DNA from: Dorea_A sp016295505
Lineage (GTDB): Bacteria > Bacillota > Clostridia > Lachnospirales > Lachnospiraceae
Assembly: GCF_039832105.1 (NCBI RefSeq)
Contig: NZ_JBDOHS010000019.1
Span: 1-43,400, forward strand
DNA: 43,400 nt
Direction of reading: 5' to 3'
Made by a program: the position numbers and the translations under genes. Below are positions 15,769-23,443 of this stretch, one piece after another (the first letter of the stretch is position 1; each line of letters opens with the position of its first letter). The notes below the pieces were generated by a model. That model was not told the origin of the DNA. It saw nothing but the letters and a program-made list of their open reading frames with translations, and made no database searches.

Positions 15769-16038
15769 TCAGATTCTCCCTTCCTTCTTCTCATTCTGAA
15801 CCTTGTAAGATATTAGATCCAATACATACTTTGGCATGGCTCTTCGTCCTAATTCCCATTCCTGCATTGTCCGGTATGGAATTCCGAGCCACTCAGCAAA
15901 GTCTTTTCTATTCATTCCTGATTCTTCGCGAATCATTTTGAAAGCATATGCCATTATTCTACGCTCCCTTATTTTTTTATCTTCATACTTATCCACTTCA
16001 ATATTCATCCCATCTGCTGTATATTTCTTTTCTTCCAT
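15769..16038 (-). CDS. XRE-family helix-turn-helix regulator
   Basis: An 89-residue DNA-binding protein. Residues 30-82 form a Cro/XRE helix-turn-helix: AYAFKMIREESGMNRKDFAEWLGIPYRTMQEWELGRR, with the recognition helix around IPYRTMQEWE. The start at 16038 follows GGAGCC; the frame is open further upstream but without a site and across an inverted repeat. It probably binds the 15-bp inverted repeat just upstream (16053-16104) and controls the element genes. It sits between the replication initiator and the small membrane protein, on the same strand. Confidence 0.8.
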   Translation of the reverse strand: MEEKKYTADGMNIEVDKYEDKKIRERRIMAYAFKMIREESGMNRKDFAEWLGIPYRTMQEWELGRRAMPKYVLDLISYKVQNEKKEGRI

Positions 16039-16052
16039 AATGGCTCCTTTCA

Positions 16053-16104
16053 TGTAGTCAATGCGTGTATCTATAAGAAATATTATACGCACGCATTGAC
16101 TACA
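16053..16104. promoter_or_regulatory. Perfect 15-bp inverted repeat, likely operator
   Basis: TGTAGTCAATGCGTG (16053-16067) and CACGCATTGACTACA (16090-16104) are perfect inverted copies 22 bases apart, in the short gap between repA and the XRE regulator. The spacing would overlap a promoter, so binding of the adjacent regulator (autoregulation) is the simplest reading. Confidence 0.7.
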
Positions 16105-16114
16105 CGTCAAGTCA

Positions 16115-17077
16115 TTATTTGTCAATTACAGCATACTGCGGAAAATCATGGTTAACCTCTGCCTGATAATAACCGCTGATGGTACTCGGCGCATTAAACA
16201 ATGTGGTAAGCAAATATTTCTTGATATTGCGCACTTTTGTTGTATTGCTCTTAAAACAATCAATTGCATACTCGATATGTGAACTGTTCAGTTTCAGAAA
16301 CTTACTTCTCACAAGTTCAGCCGGATATCTGTTGGATGCAACAATGATTACGTCATTCTTACAAAGCACCGTCTCCAGTATCAGGTCATAAATACCATCA
16401 ATCAATTCCTTTTCATACGGATAACGTTCTCTCAAAATATCAATCTCAATATTTTCTCTGATGATTTCTGAATATGCTTCTATTTCTCTTCGCATCCCAT
16501 CATTTCCAGATACGATAAGATTAGATTCAGTATTACTCAGTTCAGTATTATTTATATTATTCTTATTCGTGTGAATTTTTTTCACTTCTGGAAGTGTAAT
16601 TTCTTCACTTCTAGACATGTCCGAATTACACTTCAAGACGTGTAATTTCTTCACTTCTGGAAATACCGTTTTTTTATCAGAAGTGTTATTTTTACACTTC
16701 TGAACATCCTGAACCATAAACTGTTTCAGATAAATCATGGTTGGTTTTCCTTGTCCCTGACGCTTCTTCTCTATCAGACCTATGCCATCTTCTGTATCTA
16801 GTTCCTTCATAATAGAGATAGCTTTTTTGTTACTACATCCCAGGGCATCCATAATATCATCCAGAGAGTAATATATGTATGCTCTCCCTTCATCATCCAA
16901 CCACTGATTTTTCATGGATAATGACATTCTATCCAACATCAGTCCATACAGAACCTTTGCCTCCACTGATATCTTTTTAAAATACTCCTCTGTAAATAAC
17001 AACTTCGGTATCTTATAAAATGAATACTGATCCGCTTCCTTTCCATAGAAATAGGACAGCTTTATTCTATCGTCCAT
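16115..17077 (-). CDS. RepA_N family replication initiator
   Basis: A 320-residue protein whose N-terminal 110 or so residues match RepA_N initiators: YSFYKIPKLLF, YFKKISVEAKVLYGLMLDRMSLS, then DEGRAYIYYSLDDIMDALGCSNKKAISIMKELD, a winged-helix DNA-binding fold. The middle is charged and of low complexity, and its DNA carries iteron-like repeats; RepA_N replicons often have the origin inside this part of the gene. The C-terminal part is helical and variable. The start at 17077 has AAGGAG upstream. It lies downstream of a parB-parA-parB set and upstream of an XRE regulator, an arrangement known from Lachnospiraceae integrative elements that replicate autonomously after excision. Confidence 0.85.
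   Translation of the reverse strand: MDDRIKLSYFYGKEADQYSFYKIPKLLFTEEYFKKISVEAKVLYGLMLDRMSLSMKNQWLDDEGRAYIYYSLDDIMDALGCSNKKAISIMKELDTEDGIGLIEKKRQGQGKPTMIYLKQFMVQDVQKCKNNTSDKKTVFPEVKKLHVLKCNSDMSRSEEITLPEVKKIHTNKNNINNTELSNTESNLIVSGNDGMRREIEAYSEIIRENIEIDILRERYPYEKELIDGIYDLILETVLCKNDVIIVASNRYPAELVRSKFLKLNSSHIEYAIDCFKSNTTKVRNIKKYLLTTLFNAPSTISGYYQAEVNHDFPQYAVIDK
16571..16704. repeat. Iteron-like repeats inside repA
   Basis: Four copies of a 20-22 base unit close to GTGTAATTTCTTCACTTCTG lie at 16571, 16594, 16640 and 16683, and a fifth lies just upstream of the gene (17102). The copy at 16678-16702 is CAGAAGTG-N9-CACTTCTG, the same inverted layout as at 17097-17121. In the protein the repeats give PEVKKLH and PEVKKIH. 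They are candidate initiator binding sites. Confidence 0.65.
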
Positions 17078-17096
17078 TCGATACTCCTTCCTGTTC

Positions 17097-17121
17097 CAGA
17101 AGTGCATTTTCTACACTTCTG
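17097..17121. promoter_or_regulatory. Initiator-box-like inverted repeat upstream of repA
   Basis: CAGAAGTG and CACTTCTG are perfect inverted 8-mers nine bases apart, 20 bases before the repA start. The same motif recurs inside repA at 16678-16702, so the initiator may bind here to control its own expression. Confidence 0.55.
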
Positions 17122-17138
17122 AAACAATCTTCTTATAT

Positions 17139-18050
17139 TTATTCTGTCTGTTTCTGTTCCGCACTCCACTGTTCTAAAAGCTGAATAATTACATTTTCAC
17201 GTTCTTTGGCTGTGAAGTGTGACGGAAAATATTTATCAAGTTTCTTTTCTGAAAGTGATACCTTAGCAGATGAACTCTTCTTTGGCAATGCATCATTCAT
17301 TATAGAAATAACACTGAACTGATTTGCTTTGGATAAGTTTGGATAATTCTTTAATGCTGATATCTGTACAGGCTTGATGAAACCATTGTCTTTGATATAT
17401 TCACAAATCCAGTTTTGAATTTGTTCATCAAAATATGAAATATCAACTGCCATCACAAATTGCAATTTCTTCAAATCAATCATTTCTAATAACTCAGGTA
17501 CTAAATAAGTTAATCTAATATATCTCTGAATACTTCTAGCACTTTCTCCTACTTGTGACGCCAGCTCCTGATCTGATCTTAAATGTGTGCCACTTTGGCA
17601 CGCATTTTCTTTCGTTGGTCTTCCTGCGGAACGCTTCATTGCTTCAAGTTTCATTTTGTAAGCATAAGCCTTTTCACTAGGAAGTATCTCTTCTCTCTGA
17701 ATATTCGCGTCCACCATTTTTATTATGGCTTCATCATCAGACATTTCGTTTACTATAGCAGGAACCTTATTCAGTCCTACAATACCCGCCGCATGTAATC
17801 TCCTGTGACCGGAAATCATTTCATAATCACCGTTCTGATCTGGTCTTACAATTACAGGGTTCAAAATACCATTTTCCCTGATACTTTCTACCAGAGTATC
17901 CATTTTTTCATCATCAAGAACCTTAAATGGATGATTTGGAAATGAATGAATTCTTCCTAATTCTATTTCCTGAGTACCGGCAATCTCCGGTACTCCTAAT
18001 AATTCATCTACTGATTGTAATTTGATTTTTCCTGCAACTCTGCTTCCCAT
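17139..18050 (-). CDS. ParB-like partition protein of the mobile element (second copy)
   Basis: A 303-residue ParB/RepB/Spo0J-family protein. Residues 27-115 form the ParB N-terminal domain with the CTP-binding motif SGHRRLHAAG and VDANIQREEILPSEKAYAYKMK. A helix-turn-helix region follows (SDQELASQVGESARSIQRYIRLTYL). It should bind centromere-like sites and act with the ParA encoded directly upstream, three bases apart. It differs from the 18851-19717 ParB-like protein, so one ParA is flanked by two ParB-like proteins. It is probably part of the maintenance module of the integrative or plasmid-like element. Confidence 0.88.
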   Translation of the reverse strand: MGSRVAGKIKLQSVDELLGVPEIAGTQEIELGRIHSFPNHPFKVLDDEKMDTLVESIRENGILNPVIVRPDQNGDYEMISGHRRLHAAGIVGLNKVPAIVNEMSDDEAIIKMVDANIQREEILPSEKAYAYKMKLEAMKRSAGRPTKENACQSGTHLRSDQELASQVGESARSIQRYIRLTYLVPELLEMIDLKKLQFVMAVDISYFDEQIQNWICEYIKDNGFIKPVQISALKNYPNLSKANQFSVISIMNDALPKKSSSAKVSLSEKKLDKYFPSHFTAKERENVIIQLLEQWSAEQKQTE

Positions 18051-18053
18051 TTT

Positions 18054-18836
18054 CTATGCCTCCTTTAACACTTCCTTTGTTAATGCCATATATGCAAACG
18101 CCGCTTTGCCCTTCGGATCATAAGAATAGATACTTCCTCCCTCTACACTGACCTCTGATGCCCTGACTGACATTGGAATTTCTGTTCCAAATACCTTGAT
18201 AGATGCAGAATAAGTATCATACACCATCAATGAAATATCCCTCGCATAATTTGTTCTGTTATCTACCATTGTTAATAAGATACCTTCTATTTTCAATTTT
18301 GGATTCAACTGTTTCTTAACTCTGCCGATTGTCTTAATCAGCTGCTGTAAACCTTTGACCGGAAGGTATGCCGCCTGAACCGGTATAAGTACAGAATCCG
18401 CACAAGCCAGAGCGTTAATTGTTATCATTCCCAGAGAAGGCATACAATCTATAATAATGAAATCATAGAACTCTCTCAGCTTTTCCATCATTGATTTTAT
18501 AATCAATTCTCTGCTCATCGCATTTACCAAAGATACTTCTATAGCTGACAATTCAATGTTAGCCGGAATCAAATCTACTCCTTCCCTATGATGAAGGATT
18601 GTCTTCTCCATATTCAACTTTTCATCATTTACAATGTTCATCATCAACGTTGCAAGAGAATATTCCATTTCATCCGGTTCCTCATAACCAAGGCTGATAG
18701 TAAGACTTCCCTGAGGATCCCCGTCAATCAGAAGCACTTTCTTTCCTTCTTTTGCTAATCCAATTCCAAGATTTACACACGATACGGTCTTTCCGACTCC
18801 ACCTTTTTGATTTGATACTGCAATTACCTTACACAT
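18054..18836 (-). CDS. ParA-family partition ATPase of the mobile element
   Basis: A 260-residue ParA/Soj/MinD-family ATPase with the deviant Walker A KGGVGKT at residues 11-17, the A' motif DGDPQGS (about 39-45) and the Walker B IIIDCMPSLG. It should bind DNA in its ATP form and be stimulated by ParB to move element DNA. It lies between two ParB-like genes, three bases from the downstream one and 14 from the upstream one, so all three are probably one operon with repA. It is clearly distinct from the chromosomal Soj at 24368-25129. Confidence 0.93.
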   Translation of the reverse strand: MCKVIAVSNQKGGVGKTVSCVNLGIGLAKEGKKVLLIDGDPQGSLTISLGYEEPDEMEYSLATLMMNIVNDEKLNMEKTILHHREGVDLIPANIELSAIEVSLVNAMSRELIIKSMMEKLREFYDFIIIDCMPSLGMITINALACADSVLIPVQAAYLPVKGLQQLIKTIGRVKKQLNPKLKIEGILLTMVDNRTNYARDISLMVYDTYSASIKVFGTEIPMSVRASEVSVEGGSIYSYDPKGKAAFAYMALTKEVLKEA

Positions 18837-18850
18837 AAGCTTTTTCTCCT

Positions 18851-19717
18851 TTATTCATCCCAATATTTGTTCATGTTCATTTTCAGCATTTCCAGTATTT
18901 CCCGCCTCATCTGTTCCGCTGTATAGCTGGTAGGAAAGAATCTGTGAAGCTGCTCATTCTTAAAGACAACACGGTCAATGTCTTTCTGTTTGATTTCACT
19001 TAGGATATCTTCCATATCCTGTACCGTCAGTTTTCCTTCCGTACTAAGCTTCTTTATCCGAAGTGCTTGTGATAATGAAGGCGTACACTGTGCAAACTCC
19101 ATTGCTTCCAACATTTCCTTCTGTTCCTTCTTATTCAGGTAAGACAGCTGCACAGCCGGCGTAAATCCCATGCTTCCGTCATCAACCTTTTCAAGCATCT
19201 CCGGTATCAGATCTGTTATCTTGATATACCTCTGAACCTGCTTTGGACTGTCTCCACATTCTTCGCCAATCAGCTCAATGCTCTTCTTGCCTAAATTGTG
19301 GTCCACCTGACCACATTTTCTTCTCCCAGCTCTTCTTTTGATTACTTCGTACTTCATCTTGTAAGCAAATGCCTTTTCACTGGGGCTGATCATTTCTCGC
19401 TGTAAATTGGAATCAACCATTGAAACTACTGCATCATCATCCTTAAGTACCCTAATGATCACAGGCACTTTCCGATATCCAATCTTCTCAGCAGCAAATT
19501 TTCTTCTGTGCCCTGATATGATTTCATAGGTACCATCTTTTCTCGGTCTTACAATCAGCGGATTAAGAATCCCATACTTTTTCACGCTTTCCTGTAATTC
19601 AATCATCTGACTGTCTGCCTTTACCTTGAATGGATGATTTTCAAAAGATCTCAGTCTCTCCATTTCAATCTCAACGACCTTTTCCTCTGTTACAGCTAAT
19701 TTTTTCTTTTCTGCCAT
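18851..19717 (-). CDS. ParB-like partition protein of the mobile element (first copy)
   Basis: A 288-residue ParB-family protein. The N-terminal domain shows ENHPFKVKADSQMIELQESVKKYGILNPLIVRP, then the SGHRRKFAAE CTP-binding motif and VDSNLQREMISPSEKAFAYKMKYE. A helix-turn-helix (ELIGEECGDSPKQVQRYIKITDL) follows. The start at 19717 is chosen because GGAAAGGAAG precedes it; the frame is open 23 codons further up but runs into a terminator hairpin. Direct repeats and a palindrome upstream (19932-19997) could be its binding sites. It leads the parB-parA-parB-repA operon. Confidence 0.88.
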   Translation of the reverse strand: MAEKKKLAVTEEKVVEIEMERLRSFENHPFKVKADSQMIELQESVKKYGILNPLIVRPRKDGTYEIISGHRRKFAAEKIGYRKVPVIIRVLKDDDAVVSMVDSNLQREMISPSEKAFAYKMKYEVIKRRAGRRKCGQVDHNLGKKSIELIGEECGDSPKQVQRYIKITDLIPEMLEKVDDGSMGFTPAVQLSYLNKKEQKEMLEAMEFAQCTPSLSQALRIKKLSTEGKLTVQDMEDILSEIKQKDIDRVVFKNEQLHRFFPTSYTAEQMRREILEMLKMNMNKYWDE

Positions 19718-19751
19718 AGGCAACTTCCTTTCCCTGAACACACTCACTAAC

Positions 19752-19802
19752 GCAAAAAAGTCCGTCCAGAATAGATTATTTTTCATCTAATCTGAACGGA
19801 CT
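19752..19802 (-). terminator. Terminator hairpin upstream of the parB operon
   Basis: On the minus strand AGTCCGTTCAGATTAGAT pairs with ATCTATTCTGGACGGACT with two mismatches and is followed by TTTTTTG. It lies 35 bases before the start of the first parB-like gene, so it may attenuate the operon or stop transcription coming from the tRNA side. Confidence 0.75.
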
Positions 19803-19931
19803 CTTCCGACAGGCCTTTTTTGGCAAGAATATAATGTTTTTCTTTCCATCTTTTCTTAGATTTACAACCCAAACCTCATCCTACTTTATACTTAATCCCT
19901 ACGGATGACAGTTTTGAAAAATATGGATTGG

Positions 19932-19997
19932 TGACAAGAAATCATTTTCGCTGACAAAATCAGTTCTCCATACCATATTTCGCTGACAAATTTGTCA
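19932..19997. repeat. TGACAAA repeats and a perfect 14-bp palindrome
   Basis: GTGACAAG at 19931, CGCTGACAAAA at 19949 and CGCTGACAAATTTGTCACCG at 19981 repeat one half-site; the last contains the perfect palindrome TGACAAATTTGTCA (19984-19997). They lie about 215-285 bases upstream of the parB-like gene with no gene between. They could be partition sites, operators or recombinase arm sites. Confidence 0.55.
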
Positions 19998-20018
19998 CCG
20001 AAACTGCCATTTTTACAT

Positions 20019-20055
20019 GAAAAAAGCAGCAATGATTTTCTAGTCATTACTGCTT
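20019..20055 (-). terminator. Terminator of tRNA-Arg
   Basis: On the minus strand AAGCAGTAATGA pairs with TCATTGCTGCTT around an eight-base loop and is followed by TTTTTTCATG. It starts eight bases after the tRNA 3' end. Confidence 0.85.
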
Positions 20056-20062
20056 AAATGAG

Positions 20063-20134
20063 CGTTCCCTATAGGAATCGAACCTACAATAGAGTCTTAG
20101 GAGGACCCCGTTATATCCATTTAACTAAGGGAAC
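20063..20134 (-). tRNA. tRNA-Arg (anticodon CCU)
   Basis: A complete 72-base cloverleaf without an encoded CCA end. The acceptor stem GTTCCCT pairs with AGGGAAC, with a G discriminator. D-stem GTTA/TAAC, anticodon stem GGGTC/GACTC with loop CTCCTAA (anticodon CCT in the DNA), T-stem GTAGG/CCTAT with loop TTCGATT. It reads AGG codons. It is followed by a terminator. Two degenerate relatives lie upstream, and the mobile-element operon lies just beyond, so this gene probably marks an integration site. Confidence 0.93.
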
Positions 20135-20246
20135 AAATGCCGTATTTTCGGGCTTTTTCAGCCTTTTGGCTACGGTCGCCATATCTATGAATCCAATCAC
20201 TTTCGTGATGAATTTCTATTGTAACTTACTTTGACATCCAGGTCAA

Positions 20247-20350
20247 TCCTTACTGGAATCGAACTCTGACTTATCACTTCTTAAATTCCAAAGGTGTCAA
20301 CCATGGTTGAACCTTAGGAGGCGCTTGTTTTATCCGTTAAACTAAGAGGA
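20247..20350 (-). pseudogene. Degenerate tRNA-Arg-like copy 2
   Basis: The 5' part (20350 to about 20310) follows tRNA-Arg through the loop CTCCTAA, but the next bases cannot close the anticodon stem (AGCGC against GGTTC). A palindrome (TCAACCATGGTTGA) follows at once, then about 30 unrelated bases and a T-arm-like TTCGATT with a poor acceptor match. It looks like a tRNA remnant split at the anticodon loop. Confidence 0.6.
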
Positions 20351-20515
20351 CATTACCGATTTTTGGCTTAAACACTGGGTTTTTGCCACTTTGGTTCGGT
20401 AACCGTTTTATGATTTTCAGCTAATTTTGATTAGCTGGATATCATCAGATTATTCATTTTATTAACAGCAGAGCATCCGCCAAAATGGGGAAAGCTTCGT
20501 TGTTAATTTTGTCTC

Positions 20516-20624
20516 TTCCAGAATAGATTCGAACTCCAAGTTCTTTTTTCATTTTTCCTTCAGGGTTCAGCCGCGGCTCCTTCTTAGGAGGCTATTGTTA
20601 TATCCATTTAACTAAGGGAACCTG
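20516..20624 (-). pseudogene. Degenerate tRNA-Arg-like copy 3
   Basis: The first 25 bases (GTTCCCTTAGTTAAATGGAT and five more) are identical to the intact tRNA-Arg, and the loop CTCCTAA is kept. The stem then fails (ATAGC against GAAGG), the palindrome AGCCGCGGCT follows, and a T-arm-like segment (TTCGAAT) lies further on without a matching acceptor end. Copies 2 and 3 and their spacers fill 20135-20687; I see no other gene there. Confidence 0.6.
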
Positions 20625-20687
20625 TTTATCACGCTTTTCTATTCTATCATTTCATCATATGAAAATCAATAGAGGGCAGGGTTAATT

Positions 20688-21563
20688 TTAAAAATTAATC
20701 CTGCCCTGCATCCATACTTCTCCCCGGAATCTTCTTCCTACAGCCGGTTCTCCCATAACTTCTTTTACCGGAACACAGATATCAAAGGTAAGTTCGTTTA
20801 CTTCCAGCTTCATGATATACAGCATTTCCTTTGTATATTCATTTTCCATCTTCTGATATTCCAGTATCTCACCCATGATCGAATATCGGTCACATTCTAC
20901 TCCATACGGCATGATATAGGTATCCACGATACTGAATACATCTTCTGTGATCAGTCTTCTGGATACTTCAGAATATGTATCAATATCTTCCAGTGTCAGG
21001 CTTTCTATTGCTGCAGGATCACCGGATTTTGCGGCGCTCATCAGCATCATTCTGTTTTGCGCTGTTTCCTGCTGCTTCTTTTCCTGTTCTTTATTTTTTT
21101 GTACCGGCAATAATATGGTCCCTCCATTACAGAGGCCAGCCAGTGTAATGGAGGTATATTTTACAGAATTCTTATATAACTGTTTTTCTTTCAGATATTC
21201 AGACACATTCTGCAGATGGAAGATAAGGCTGATTCCTATTTTCAGATCTTCGCAGATTCCCACATAGGCTTCACGGTCTATCCGCCTCTCTACATATACG
21301 TCTGCATATGAAGTAATTCCGGTTCCTAAAAAATAAGGTAGATAATAACGTTGGGTAAATTTTTCATGGATATCCATATCTCCGAATACGGCAATTCCTA
21401 TCCCGGCACCGTACTCTTTTACATACTCACAGAAATCTGTTTCTTCATCCAGAGTTATCAGATGATGCTCTGTGTACGATTCTTCAACCTGATACAATAT
21501 TCCATGTAATTCCCGTTTATTATTTATATTGCCAAATCCAATTGATTTCAGATATTGATGCAT
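20688..21563 (-). CDS. DUF3881 family protein
   Basis: A 291-residue protein I recognise as the DUF3881 family, which seems confined to Lachnospiraceae-like Clostridia; function unknown. It begins MHQYLKSIGF, contains a GIGIAVFGDMD segment near residues 54-64, YLPYFLGTGI near 74-83 and a helical charged middle with KNKEQEKKQQE near 155-165. No signal peptide or membrane segment is evident. AAGGAA precedes the start. It lies 27 bases downstream of serS on the same strand and marks the boundary of the conserved core next to the tRNA-Arg locus. Confidence 0.8.
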   Translation of the reverse strand: MHQYLKSIGFGNINNKRELHGILYQVEESYTEHHLITLDEETDFCEYVKEYGAGIGIAVFGDMDIHEKFTQRYYLPYFLGTGITSYADVYVERRIDREAYVGICEDLKIGISLIFHLQNVSEYLKEKQLYKNSVKYTSITLAGLCNGGTILLPVQKNKEQEKKQQETAQNRMMLMSAAKSGDPAAIESLTLEDIDTYSEVSRRLITEDVFSIVDTYIMPYGVECDRYSIMGEILEYQKMENEYTKEMLYIMKLEVNELTFDICVPVKEVMGEPAVGRRFRGEVWMQGRINF

Positions 21564-21590
21564 CGCATATTCCTTATATGAAAACCCCGT

Positions 21591-22880
21591 TTATTTATTA
21601 GGTACAAGCTTTGTTGTTCCACCCATGTATGGCTGAAGAACTTCCGGAATTCTTACAGTTCCATCTTCCTGAAGATTATTTTCCAGGAATGCGATCAGCA
21701 TTCTCGGAGGTGCAACGACTGTATTATTCAGTGTGTGTGCAAAATATTTACTTCCATCAGCACCTTTCACACGAATACCAAGTCTTCTTGCCTGAGCATC
21801 ACCAAGATTTGAACAGCTTCCTACTTCAAAGTATTTTTTCTGTCTTGGAGACCATGCTTCTACGTCACATGATTTTACTTTCAGGTCTGCAAGGTCACCG
21901 GAGCAGCATTCCAGTGTACGAACAGGTATATCCATAGAGCGGAACAGGTCTACTGTGTTCTGCCATAATTTATCATACCAGATCTTGCTTTCTTCTGGTT
22001 TGCATACAACAATCATTTCCTGTTTTTCAAACTGATGAATTCTATATACTCCACGTTCTTCAATACCATGTGCCCCTTTTTCTTTGCGGAAGCATGGAGA
22101 ATAACTGGTCAACGTCTGTGGAAGTTTTTCTTCTTCCAGCATGGTATCGATGAATTTACCGATCATAGAGTGTTCACTGGTTCCGATCAGATAAAGATCT
22201 TCTCCTTCGATCTTGTACATCATAGAATCCATTTCTGCAAAGCTCATAACACCGGTTACTACATTACTTCTGATCATGAATGGAGGAATGCAGTAAGTAA
22301 ATCCACGATTAATCATGAAGTCACGTGCATAGGAAATAACTGCCGAATGAAGTCTTGCAATATCTCCCATCAGATAATAGAAGCCGTTTCCGGCTACTTT
22401 TCCGGCACTCTCAAGATCAATTCCATTAAAAGATTCCATAATCTCTGTATGGTATGGAATTTCATAATCAGGAACAACCGGATCACCATATTTTTGGATT
22501 TCTACGTTCTCACTGTCATCTTTTCCAATTGGAACAGAAGGATCGATGATATTAGGAATTGTCATCATGATCTTCTTAATGTTTGCTTCTACTTCTTTTT
22601 CTTCAGCAGATAATGACTCTACTCTTTCTGCATTTTCCTGAACTTTTTTCTTTAATTCTTCTGCTTCCTCTTTTTTACCCTGTGCCATACATGCACCGAT
22701 CTGTTTTGATATTTTGTTTCTATCTGCACGGAGTGCTTCTACTTCCTGCTTGATATCTCTGTTCTTTTTATCTAATTCTAATACTTCATCTACCAGTGGC
22801 AATTTTTCATCCTGAAATTTTTTCTTAATATTCTCTTTTACTACATCCGGATTATTTCTTACAAATTTAATATCTAACAT
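21591..22880 (-). CDS. serS: Seryl-tRNA synthetase
   Basis: A 429-residue class II aminoacyl-tRNA synthetase of normal length. Residues 1-105 form the long antiparallel coiled-coil arm that grips the long variable arm of tRNA-Ser. The catalytic core has the class II motifs: motif 2 region PCFRKEKGAHGIEERGVYRIHQFEKQE and motif 3 region NNTVVAPPRMLIAFLENN. It attaches serine to tRNA-Ser (and to tRNA-Sec where present) in the cytoplasm. No T-box leader fits the 27-base gap upstream, so it is probably expressed with the parA-parB-DUF4446 genes. Confidence 0.97.
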   Translation of the reverse strand: MLDIKFVRNNPDVVKENIKKKFQDEKLPLVDEVLELDKKNRDIKQEVEALRADRNKISKQIGACMAQGKKEEAEELKKKVQENAERVESLSAEEKEVEANIKKIMMTIPNIIDPSVPIGKDDSENVEIQKYGDPVVPDYEIPYHTEIMESFNGIDLESAGKVAGNGFYYLMGDIARLHSAVISYARDFMINRGFTYCIPPFMIRSNVVTGVMSFAEMDSMMYKIEGEDLYLIGTSEHSMIGKFIDTMLEEEKLPQTLTSYSPCFRKEKGAHGIEERGVYRIHQFEKQEMIVVCKPEESKIWYDKLWQNTVDLFRSMDIPVRTLECCSGDLADLKVKSCDVEAWSPRQKKYFEVGSCSNLGDAQARRLGIRVKGADGSKYFAHTLNNTVVAPPRMLIAFLENNLQEDGTVRIPEVLQPYMGGTTKLVPNK

Positions 22881-22907
22881 TTTTTATCCTCCTCATGTTA
22901 TCCTTTA

Positions 22908-23438
22908 TTACTTTTTCTCAGTCTCCATGTTATAAGCATCATGAAAGATAGCCCGATCCAATGCTTCAGCTTCTTCTTCGGCCAGTTCTACATAGCTTTC
23001 TCCCTTCACAATCTCTTTTACATATGTGTAACAGCCTTCTCTGCTGTGCATTGCATTGATTATCCAACCATTGTTGTTATTGTCGAGCATTGCAAGCGCA
23101 AAACTGAGTTTTCCTCCCATCTCATTAAAGGCATCATATTTTACAATTCCTATTTTCTGATAGGTGCTTTCCAGTCTTTTATTGATTTTCTGAATATCCA
23201 GACGATTCTGTTTTGTATATTTCAAAATCGCCTCTACCTCAGCAAATCTTTCCTTCATGCTCTCTTCCAGAGTTTTTCCATCTTTTCCACGCATAAACGT
23301 CATATAACTGCTTTTCAAACGATTATATTTCATGGTTACATTTACATATAACACAAACAGTACTATGATTAATATTAACAGAAATATGAATATAAACGCC
23401 GGATCGATTCCCAGTGCCTTAAGTATCTTACTATCCAT
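22908..23438 (-). CDS. DUF4446 family membrane-anchored protein
   Basis: A 176-residue protein with one N-terminal membrane segment (about residues 13-34, IFIFLLILIIVLFVLYV), a coiled region (35-95) and a conserved C-terminal domain (GIVKYDAFNEMGGKLSFALAMLDNNNNGWIINAMHSREGCYTYVKEI). This pattern is DUF4446, of unknown function, often encoded next to parB near the origin of Firmicutes. It starts five bases after the parB stop, so it is co-transcribed and may serve in chromosome segregation or envelope functions; that is inferred from position. Confidence 0.88.
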   Translation of the reverse strand: MDSKILKALGIDPAFIFIFLLILIIVLFVLYVNVTMKYNRLKSSYMTFMRGKDGKTLEESMKERFAEVEAILKYTKQNRLDIQKINKRLESTYQKIGIVKYDAFNEMGGKLSFALAMLDNNNNGWIINAMHSREGCYTYVKEIVKGESYVELAEEEAEALDRAIFHDAYNMETEKK

Positions 23439-23443
23439 TATTT

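Noticed and set aside
16571..16704. CRISPR array
   Set aside because: The repeats have irregular spacing, differ in sequence and lie in frame within repA; no cas genes are present.
20247..20350. Functional tRNA with a long variable arm or intron
   Set aside because: The anticodon stem cannot form and the acceptor ends match poorly; a remnant is more likely.
22881..22907. T-box leader for serS
   Set aside because: Only 27 bases separate serS from the gene upstream, with no room for a T-box.
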